A stretch of 64,000 nt of DNA from Nectonema munidae. Its lineage: Eukaryota; Nematomorpha; Nectonematoida; Nectonematidae. The number at the start of each line of letters is the position of its first letter. The first letter of the stretch is position 1. The translations under genes and the position numbers were made by a program. The stretch lies in assembly GCA_030549495.1 (NCBI GenBank), contig JAUIRK010001008.1, positions 248,001 to 312,000 on the forward strand, given 5' to 3'. This document shows, piece after piece, positions 56,067 through 64,000 of this stretch. The notes below the pieces were generated by a model, which was not told where the DNA came from, made no database searches, and worked only from the letters and a program-made list of their open reading frames with translations.

Positions 56067-56303
56067 TACACACATCATCTATCTTTCGATCCTTGCTGAT
56101 TGCAGATCGATGGTTTTTTAACCAAGTGTGAACGTATTTTGTAAAATCTACCCGTGAAATAGGGGGTCTATTGATATTCAGAAAAAGAACCGCATCAAAT
56201 GCGTGTACACTCATCTGATTACGTTCTCATGTACAGATGTCATTCATCGAACTAAACCCACGTTTGCATTCAGCCGTGGAAACAGGGAATATATTAATAA
56301 CTT

Positions 56304-58309
56304 CACTCATAAAAAAAACTAGTAACGGTTACTAGAAAATACAAGTAAATTTACTGTCCATAAAATCACTCATTAATTAGTATAATTTACTATTTTTTTC
56401 TAGTGATTTGGAAGTATTTTTACTATTAAGTTAGTAATATTTACTTGACTCTTTCAAAGTTACTTTAAGTATTTTTACTCAAAAAGTAGTTATATTTACT
56501 ATATTTTTTGATCAATAAATAGTGTTTTTACTACAATATAAATAACATTTAAAGAATATTACCATCCTGAAATGAAATTTAGTTATCTTTTATTAATTTA
56601 TTGTATATAATTATTTTCAAAAATATTAAATAAATGAAAAACCAATCATATATATCCTCAAATAAACAAAAGCTTTGGTAGTATTTTATTAATAATAAGA
56701 TAAAAAATTATAGAGAAATTCAAAAATTTTTATTTATTAAAAAAGAAACATTCAAAATATTTTTATCAATATTTTCGGAGTCTTTCAAATTGTAGATAAT
56801 TTTTTGAAAGAAGGTGAAAGTTTTTTTGAGTTGAGGAGGATAATTAAGATTGAAGCAGTAAAAGGAACAAAAACATCCATAAAACAGTTCGGCGAAGTTA
56901 TTGGAATTGAAAATAAATACGTCTTCTATTCTGAGTGCAAAAGCATTTCTTTCTTCTGAGAAAATACTTTTCTTTATCATCATCTGAAAAACACCAGATT
57001 TTTCTTCTTCGAAACACAAAACACTTTTAATATTTTCTCGGAACGTTGTGCTCATGCACAAAATAGCATAATATCTTTTATATCCTAAATAAAAAAAATA
57101 AATTGTTTTAATAACAAAAGTTTTTAACATCGTATACTTTTTCGCAACTCCAAATTTTTCTCCATCTCAATTTCTCTTTCAAGCTTCACGTAGAATTCAT
57201 CTTTTTCTTTTTTCAGGCAAAAAATTAAAATTGGGTCAACATATTTATCGAGTCTTGTAAAAAAATGCATACTTCCATCTGAATTGTTCAGAACTTGGTG
57301 TTTGAATCTTTGAAACTCTAACAAAATCTATAATTTAAATAAAATACATATATTAAACTAAATATATTTAAATTTTACCTGTGTGTAGGTCTTCAAATAA
57401 GGATATTTGATCAAAATTTCAGATATTTTCATTTTATTTTCAATAATTCCATTACGTCTAAATGGAAATGTAATGTTCATTTTAAGAGTTACAATTTCTT
57501 CATTTTTTTGTTCCACTTTACAATACTCCCGTTTTAGCCATTCAGTATGAACTTCTATTGAGAGCAAATCTTCTGAATGAGGTAATTCAGGTAAGTAATA
57601 GTCCAAGCCCCATTTACGAATAGACTTTGTTGTTTTCTCTTCAGATATCGACACTGAACGCTTTCTACTTTTTACTTCTTTAAAATATTTTTCGTTGCTC
57701 TTTCTTTCGTTGCCGAATTTGAATTTTAATTTCTCTCTCCAGTATGTCTTAAAATAAAAATGAATTTCAAAGTTAAATAACCATGAATTTTACTTTAACT
57801 GATTCTTCCGGGAGCAAACTTTCTTTATATAAGTATGGATAGCTTTTAAAAAAATTTCGATAGTTTCTGTGTAGTTCTTTATCGTAGGATACCTAAAAGT
57901 AGGGTTTTCGTATAAAACAAATTAACACTACTATATCTAGACTTCTACCACTATATGTAAGTAACAGTGTAATTAAAGTGGCTTAATATTTTCCCATGGC
58001 ATATGATAAGAATATAAGAGAGCAGCATATACTATAAACGAAAGCGATACTGTAATACTGTCCTGCACAAGACAAAGTGCACTATAATGTAATACAATTG
58101 CTTCCATGTGTTAAGAAGACACCACTAATACTTATCAAAGTTGTATGTGAAGTGAAATTATCATCTCATGTTTTCTTAGAAATCGTATATGAGATTTACT
58201 CAAAACGTCACAACAGATATTCTCACATGTACTGTATATTACTAACAAACTAGTAAAAGATGTTTTTAATCTTTAGAGTTAGTAAATTCACTAGTTTTTT
58301 TTATGAGTG
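56304..58309 (-). mobile_element. CACTA-like element carrying a SAMD3-like gene
   Basis: Perfect 20-bp inverted ends CACTCATAAAAAAAACTAGT are flanked by TT on both sides (56302-56303, 58310-58311). Deleting the element plus one TT restores an open hAT reading frame (FLQ|VINIFPVST), which confirms the boundaries. CACT-starting ends, a 2-bp target duplication and many subterminal AGTAnnnTTTACT-type palindromic words (56330-56540 and 58220-58290) recall CACTA/EnSpm elements of animals. No transposase is encoded, so it must be non-autonomous. The only gene inside is the multi-exon one at 56720-57892. The superfamily assignment is inference; the boundaries are seen directly. Confidence 0.85.
56720..57892 (-). 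CDS. SAMD3-like protein, at least four exons
   Basis: Proposed exons 57892-57800, 57747-57379, 57327-57138 and 57084-56720 give about 340 residues. The introns are 52, 51 and 53 bp, all GT-AG, and the frame is kept at each junction. Successive blocks match the large SAMD3-like protein family known mainly from fish: 'YRNFFKSYPYLYKES' then TYWREKLKFKFGNERK; 'YYLPELPHSEDLLSIE'; 'ITFPFRRNGIIENK' then ISEILIKYPYLKT; 'LLEFQRFKHQVLNNS' then LDKYVDPIL; and near the end 'CFNLNYPPQLKKTFTFFQKI' (the usual ALNLSYP-ELKYTFEFLQK block). No SAM domain is visible. The first exon (start codon) is not located; an ATG at 58107 opens a short frame without family resemblance. Function unknown. No stops or broken splice sites were seen in the four exons. 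Confidence 0.72.
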
Positions 58310-58586
58310 TTGTAAAAAGTTTTCATAGTCAGTTGATAAATATCCACATTTGAAATCTCGAAAATCAGATACAGCGGACATCAAATCTTGTTTCAAAAAT
58401 CGAGCCACATCCATCACTTCCGTGTCTCCATAAGTTACCAATTATTCTTACTTTTTCGACCAATTTCTAGGATCCAAGTGCACAAAGTCATTCAACAACT
58501 TCGAGTCAAATCTGCAATTGAGATTGTCAATCCCAGCTTGGATGAACTGGTTGTGAAAGTTAGAAAGGGAAGATCCGGTTAAAGAG

Positions 58587-59403
58587 TTAAATTCAAAAAC
58601 ATCGAAGTTATTTATTGATACAAAGTAATAATCATTACAATTCTTAATCTTAGAAATTATGGTCTACAAGATAACCATTGTGTCATGTCTAAAAATAGTT
58701 ATAAAATTATAACATTTGAATTAAAAAGATTTTCATTTCTGCATCAGATAAGATATGCAACGAAATTTTTATAAGAACGTATAAAAAAAATTATAGAAAT
58801 AGGTTAAATTAAAATTTATGTCAAATCATAAAGTTTGTCCAATTTATTTTATCATCATTTTTCACATTTTTTAAAAAATCTAAATTTGGAGAAAAAATGA
58901 TGCAAATAGCATCATACACTGGAAATTTTTTTCAGAATAATAATTTATCATTTGAATTTCCAGAAATAAATAGTTAATGTAGCACATAGAAGGTAAAATG
59001 TTAGGTTGATTTTAACCCAAAGCACATTTCAAAATAATATAGATCAAACTACATTACCTTTACCAATTTATGCCCAGGACGAGGAGAGGATTTTCGAAAT
59101 TCATATTAATTACAATGAAAAAAACTATCGTCTGCGTTTATTAAAGAAAAATTGGGCATACATGGGTTAACTACTACAAGATAAGGAAACTGTTTATTTA
59201 ATTCATTTTCAATATTCTTCCATGATAATAGAAAATATAGGAATTCAGGATATCTTTAGGATAAAATATTTCAAAGTGTAAAAAAGTTTAATTCAAAAAC
59301 ATCGAGGTTATTTATTGATACAAAGTAATAATTAATAATTACAATTCAAGAGTTATAATCTTAATCTTTGAAATTATGGTCTACAAGATAACCTTTGTCA
59401 TAT
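58587..59403. repeat. Pair of ~105-bp direct repeats 700 bp apart
   Basis: 58587-58690 and 59288-59403 both contain AATTCAAAAACATCGA(A/G)GTT, then ATTTATTGATACAAAGTAAT, and end with TTATGGTCTACAAGATAACC. The second copy has an extra ~20 bp. Between them lie AT-rich sequence and a diverged piggyBac-type MITE. The second copy directly abuts a CAGGGGCGCACATCC end at 59404. Confidence 0.8.
59063..59166 (-). mobile_element. Diverged relative of the piggyBac-type MITE
   Basis: The right end inverted reads CCCATGTATGCCCAA with TTAA at 59167-59170. The left end CCAATTTATGCCCAGG follows TTTA, a mutated TTAA. Inside, AAACGCAGACGAT (inverted) is shared with the three 130-bp copies. Older or a sister subfamily. 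Confidence 0.65.
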
Positions 59404-59460
59404 CAGGGGCGCACATCCGGGGACTAGGGGGCCCAATGTGTTTTCAGAGGGGGAGGGGCG
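59404..59460 (+). repeat. Transposon end, CAGGGGCGCACATCC family
   Basis: Same 15-mer as at 37983 and 38445, again followed by a G-rich tract (AGAGGGGGAGGGG). No right end identified. Confidence 0.5.
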
Positions 59461-59639
59461 AAAATCAATAATTTCTACAAGTAAGATTTACTTTTAAAAG
59501 CTTGAATATAAAAAATTTATGATGATCGCATTATAGGATGTATTGATCATTGGACATGACAATACATGATGATGTAAGATGAGATGCAAAAGAGAATGAA
59601 AGATCGAATTCAGACTAATTATTAAAATATTAAATTGAA

Positions 59640-60030
59640 ATATTAATACTTCACATAAGATAATAACAAAACGAAAAGATAGAAATAATTATCTTACAGA
59701 ATTGAAAGGTAAAAAGCTGTTCTAAAAATATATTAATATTTCACATGTGAAGATAATAAAACAAAAAGATACAAATAATTATCTTACAGAATTGTAAAGA
59801 TAAAAAGCTGTTCTAAAAAATATTAATATTTCACATGTGAAGATAATAAAACGAAAAGATACAAATAATTATCTTACAGAATTATAAAAGGTAAAAAGCT
59901 GTTCTAAAAAAATATTAATATTTCACATAAGATAATAACAAAACGAAAAGATAGAAATAATTATCTTACAGAATTGAAAGGTAAAAGGCTGTTCTAAAAA
60001 ACATTAATATTTCACATGTGTGAAGATAAT
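59640..60030. repeat. ~90-bp tandem repeat, about 4.3 copies
   Basis: The unit carries ATATTAATATTTCACAT, GATAATAA, AAACGAAAAGATA, AATAATTATCTTACAGAATTG and AAAGCTGTTCTAAAAA. Two unit types alternate (CACATAAGATAATAAC and CACATGTGAAGATAATAA). High identity suggests recent expansion. The LINE endonuclease relic starts right after the array. Confidence 0.88.
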
Positions 60031-60034
60031 AATT

Positions 60035-63000
60035 TATTGTTCATTAGAATCATTTAACTTTTATTGTGTATCTATTTATTTCACTCCTTATTCCACAGAT
60101 CCCATAGAATTATTCTTTGAGAAAGTATTTTCAAGGATATTACACCATTCATTTATTATTATTAGGGACACTAATGCTCGTCACCAATTATGGGATACCA
60201 AAACAAATACAAGGTGTATGTTACTTTATCAAAAAATTGTAGAAAATAATTAACTAATTGTGTATGAGAGTAAACTACCCACCTTCTCATCCCTTAGAAC
60301 TCATCTGCAACTATAATAACCCATTGACTTAACTATTTGTAATGATGAAATGAGAAAACTTATTACATCTTGGCATATTCTTGAACAACCTTCTTTATCT
60401 GATCATGTTTTCATATCTATATCCTTACTTCCTAGTTCACATGAAAGTTCTTCTAACACCAAACTTATGATCAATGAAGCTTATTTCTTCAAAACCTTAT
60501 CAAAAACTTAGAAGGAGGGCATTAGAAAATCTTACAAATCTTTCTCAATCAATATACAAGCATGTCAATGAGTTGATAGACTATATTAAGAAAGTTCTAT
60601 CTAACTCTCCTTCAAGATTAAAGCGAACAATACTTTCTGGACACCTGCGTTTCATAACTTAAGAAAAAAGCTACGGTACGCGAATAGAAAATTCCGTACC
60701 TGCCGTAATGCAGAAAATCTTGAAATCTATAAATAATTTGAAAATTATTATCGCAAAAAAAATAATTATTTCAAAAGGAAAAACTGGCAAAACTTTTTAA
60801 ATTTCAATAGGAATATCTTATGGAAAAGGATTAATTCATTCTCAAAATTTAAGCCCCATTCTTCATAGCCAACATTCATTATTGAGGACAAAATAAATTC
60901 TAAAAGCAATTCCCAACATATCCTGGAACATTTCTTCCATAGTGATTTCCAATGCGACACTCCATCTCCCGTTTTCGTTAACGAGACAAATTTCCCAGAA
61001 ATTATAATTACCGAAGTTTAATTTTGCTTTAAACACTTTTCCCTTAAGACTTTCCCAGGGATTGACAAGATTAGTTTTAAAGTAATTAAAATTGCCTTGC
61101 CATACATTTCAGAATCTTTTTAACTCTATTTTATCTAATGGTTACTTTCCTCATTATTTTAAGATCGGAGAAATTGTTCTTATACCTAAGAAAAACACTA
61201 ACTTACATGAAATTGAGAGTTTGAGACCATTAACACTTCTCCTTGCATTGTCAAAATAAGCGGAAAAATCATTCGTTACCGCATGATTGACCATATTCAT
61301 AAAAGTCTACGGAGATTGCTATAGATCGCCTGACCTCTTACAATAAAATTGTTTCAGACTCAAACATAATTTGACGTGTTTCTTTATTAATTTCTCAGGA
61401 GCATTTAATTCGGCATGCCATGTATGCATTATTAGAAATATGGCCAAGATAAAATTCCTAGAATACATTATGAGGTTAATTAAGTCATATCTTCAAGATA
61501 GAATAGTCTCTATCATAGGTGAGGCAAGCATAATTAAATAACTCAAAACCTCTATACATACCTCATTAACCCTATTCTCGACTTTTTAATGCCCACAGGA
61601 TGCTTCTATCAGGGTTATTGTGATGATCTTGTTTTTTGGAGTTATGGGACCCGATCCTACAATTAATACAAGAGAAATAGATCGCATTCTGGAGAAAACA
61701 CTACTAATGTCACGGTTCACTGTAATTTCATCGCGGTAATTTTATCGTGGTAACTTCATCGCATAGTAAATTCATCGTGATGCAATACATCGTTGGTATT
61801 TTCATCGTAGAGTAATTACATCGTCATATTTATTTTATGCTTGACACTCAATGTTTTTTTGTAAATATCCCTTTATAATTTTTTTAAGTTTATTACGAAC
61901 TTTTGTAAATGTTCTAATATCATAAAAAACTAATTCTTAAATATAAGGTTTTCATATTATCAGGCTATAATGACAAAATAAAACAATATCTCTTTGTGAC
62001 TTAAATAGCCTTGAAATATGTATAAATTTCTTAATATTTAAGGAAAGTTAAAAAAAGTATCTAATTTAATTTAAAAAAATAATATATATATATATTAATC
62101 TTTGTGTTTTTTTAGTTTCATAAAAATCCCCTTAACCTATTCTAACCTTCGACTTTTCAGTCATTATTTGGTATATTATATCTAAAAATAATCATTTGTT
62201 TTTTTTAATAAAAAACTTTATTTTTAAGAAAAAAATACCTATTTATATTTGTAATAAATTATTCCTTATTTTAAAAAGATTATTGAGATAACTAATTTAT
62301 TACAAATTGGAAAAATAGAAACAATTTAAAAAAATAAGTTATGAGCAATACCTCTAAGACATTTTGAGGTATGAAGATACAAATAAATATGTAGTATACA
62401 ATTAGTAATTTTATAAAAATGTATGCATATACACGTAAATAGTGGGATTATCTTGTGACACCGCAAGGAAGTAATGGATAATCCATAAATCTCGCGATGT
62501 AATCACTATACGATGAAAATACCAACGATGTATTGTATCACGATGAATTTACTATGCGATGAAATTGCCACGATGAAGTTACCACGATGAAATTACCGCG
62601 ATGAAATTACCGGATACCTAATGTCACAACAACTCAACTGGGAAATAAATTTAAATAAATGCACGCTTATCAACTTCACTCGCCACCGTCAAAAATGTCC
62701 TCTCCTTTATTTCGGAAATACACGCGTTGATCCAGCTCCTTCAGTTAAATATTTTGGACTTCACTACGATAACAAACATACCTGGCGATAGAACTATATT
62801 AAGAAACATACCTCTTTCTTTTCCATATTTTCTAGGGTGAAATGATTAAATAACTTTAAGTGGCCGAAGTATCAAACCTCGGCAAACTCTCTTTTATTAT
62901 TCGTTTGTGAGAAAAACTATGAAGTGCTACATATCCACTCCAAAACATATTATATATCTCTCTTCACGTATGCTTCCTTTTGACATAGAACATATACTTT

Positions 63001-63080
63001 CAAAGAAATTAACCTTTATATCTAAAGACAAATTATATTACTCCTTTGGCTTCTCCAATCATTTTGATAAGCACACTCGT
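60035..63080 (+). mobile_element. LINE remnant: endonuclease and reverse transcriptase parts
   Basis: Plus-strand pieces in order: an AP-endonuclease-like part 'FIIIRDTNARHQLWDTKTNT' (60150-60220), 'IDLTICNDEM' and 'PSLSDHVFISI' near 60330-60430; reverse-transcriptase blocks 'IGEIVLIPKKNTNLHEIESL' then 'RPLTLL' near 61165-61240; 'GCFYQGYCDDLVFW' near 61605-61640, the YxDD active-site motif; and after an inserted element 'NKCTLINFTR' and 'VKYFGLHYDNKHTWR' near 62660-62790. The layout is that of a Jockey/R1/I-type non-LTR element. Stops and shifts are frequent throughout. Its 3' part ends where the piggyBac copy begins, at about 63080. Confidence 0.78.
61714..62618. mobile_element. MULE-like element with ~110-bp inverted ends
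   Basis: Both ends hold a ~110-bp inverted repeat made of a ~16-bp theme (GGTAATTTCATCGCGGTAAT, AACTTCATCG, AAATTCATCGTGATG, AATACATCGTTGG, ATTTTCATCG). The element starts GGTTCACTG and ends with inverted GGTATCCGG. It is flanked by a perfect 9-bp duplication TAATGTCAC (61705-61713, 62619-62627). Long ends and a 9-bp duplication are MULE features. The core is AT-rich and non-coding. It splits the LINE reverse transcriptase. Confidence 0.85.
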
Positions 63081-64000
63081 AAAAGTGGTATTGAGTTAAA
63101 ATAATTGTCAATATATACTGTAAAATTTCCTTTTGGTAAAGATTTTAGTAGACCGAGAACAACACTTGGTCCTAAACCAAAGTTTTTACTAAATTCATTT
63201 TTAGTAATAAAAATGAAAAAGTTTACCTTGATATACTTCAAAATCATAAAGGTATGCTCCATGTAAGTTTAAGCACCAGGTTTTGTATCCTGAACAAATT
63301 GGTTTCATTGGCATTCTTTGCCTAAGCGTTTGGCCAAACTTTCCATAATAAGGAATCATTGACTCGTCAACATTAACATTTTTTGTTAACAAAGCAAATA
63401 TTTAACATTTGTTTCTTAATGTAAAAGTGGTCAGACTTTTGCGCATTTGTCAGTTGGATCAAGAGTGCTATTGTCACAAAAGTGAAGATTCTGAAGAATT
63501 GAGGTAAATTGATTTCTAGGCATTGCATTTTTAACTAGTCGATGTTGGACATCTGTAGCTTCTTTCAAAAATATCCTATAAAACGCTCAACATAAGAATT
63601 CTTAGAAAACAAAAAAAAATTCTCTTTTGAGTGGTATCATTTTCAATTGCATATTGATTTGTCTTTTCTATAATAAAATCAATAACTTCATTGTCAAAAA
63701 ATAATTCAAAAAATTTAACGCTATTCCATTGGCAGTTTGAATTTGGCATTTTTCTGTTGAAAAACGTATAGGTACTTGAAAACTTTCTTACGTTGATATT
63801 GATTTTCGCCTTTTGAATGCATCCATGTGTTGTTACGTGATAATAAATCTTCAGTCATAACTTCGTTGAAATCTGTCATCTGACCTCTATTATCAATTAT
63901 AACGGTGTCGTCTTGAAAATTACAAATTAACTGGAGCTAACATTGTGCTAGTAATTGTTTTTTTGATAAATTGTGTAACTCGAAATTTGTTTCATCACCA
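63080..64000 (-). mobile_element. Truncated second copy of the 14.8-kb piggyBac family
   Basis: Nearly colinear with 15930-16880 in the same orientation, roughly nine in ten bases alike by eye, with small independent insertions and deletions. Minus-strand frames show 'FGLGPSVVLGLLKSLPKGNF' then TVYIDNYFNS (second catalytic Asp) and 'VDESMIPYYGKFGQTLRQRM' (first). The part corresponding to the C-terminal zinc finger is missing at the left junction with the LINE. The element runs off the right edge. Confidence 0.9.

Larger units (their letters stand above)
55690..58600 (-). mobile_element. hAT-type transposase relic split by two insertions
   Basis: On the minus strand, 58600-58312 reads 'HLDPRNWSKK', 'LVTYGDTEVMDVARFLKQDL' and 'YLSTDYENFLQ'. 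After the element at 56304-58309 it continues 'VINIFPVSTAECKRGFSSMN', then 'FDAVLFLNINRPPI' and 'FTKYVHTWLKN'. After a MITE it goes on 'DDVCTLFSAP'. This is the C-terminal catalytic and dimerisation part of hAT-derived proteins of the ZNF862/KIAA1586 kind, with the hallmark PVSTAEC-RGFS-MN. A TGA after 'NDICT' and another near 58450 show it was already decaying. Only the C-terminal third is present. Confidence 0.8.

Noticed and set aside
57124-57324. A stand-alone 66-residue gene ending in RKSIRC
   Set aside because: It is better read as the third exon of the SAMD3-like gene; its apparent end lies past a GT donor at 57137 that joins in frame to 57084.
58388-58582. 64-residue plus-strand frame
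   Set aside because: Antisense to the hAT-type relic, whose minus-strand reading has family motifs.
1-64000. CRISPR arrays, operons, prokaryotic promoters or rRNA genes
   Set aside because: None present. The tandem arrays lack spacer structure, and gene features (introns, AATAAA) are eukaryotic.
1-64000. Retrovirus, LTR or Polinton copies
   Set aside because: No long direct terminal repeats, protease, integrase or capsid-like coding was seen. The reverse-transcriptase sequence found belongs to a non-LTR LINE.

Overview
The window is a repeat-rich, strongly AT-rich stretch of a metazoan nuclear genome. It shows spliced genes, AATAAA signals, tRNA-derived SINEs, LINE remnants and many cut-and-paste DNA transposons, and no bacterial operon or CRISPR features. 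The myosin exons resemble arthropod zipper-type non-muscle myosin II. With the low GC and the element mix (piggyBac, hAT, pogo/Tigger, MULE-like, CACTA-like), I would guess an invertebrate, possibly a crustacean, but the species cannot be fixed from sequence alone. I saw no retrovirus, LTR or Polinton copy.

Host genes are sparse. On the minus strand are the first two coding exons of a non-muscle myosin II heavy chain (5065-1243, split by a 3.5 kb intron full of hAT debris), ALG6 (30440-29022) and WDR18 (49520-48156). On the plus strand are EMC4 (20958-21512) and LLPH (42190-42462). ALG6, EMC4, LLPH and WDR18 each lie in a single uninterrupted reading frame. A decayed class IIb histone deacetylase copy lies at about 22.4-23.1 kb. 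An unrecognised partial gene sits at 14.16-13.74 kb.

Most of the remainder is transposons at different ages. Those with both ends visible are a hAT at 3500-4634 with a nested hAT MITE; a Tigger at 6940-9557; a piggyBac at 14842-17684; a Harbinger-like MITE at 22004-22121; a hAT at 31101-32051; a GC-rich, nearly intact Tigger at 34058-36590; a second piggyBac at 44289-46951; a MULE-like element at 61714-62618 inside a LINE; and a family of ~130 bp piggyBac-type MITEs with three close copies and one diverged copy. The right edge holds a truncated second copy of the 14.8 kb piggyBac.

The most unusual object is at 56304-58309. It is a 2006 bp element with perfect 20 bp terminal inverted repeats beginning CACT and a 2 bp TT duplication. 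It sits inside a hAT-type transposase reading frame, and removing it with one TT restores that frame exactly. It carries no recognisable transposase. Instead it holds a gene of at least four exons with three introns of 51-53 bp, whose product resembles the SAMD3-like protein family. I read it as a CACTA-like element carrying a captured or family-specific cargo gene.
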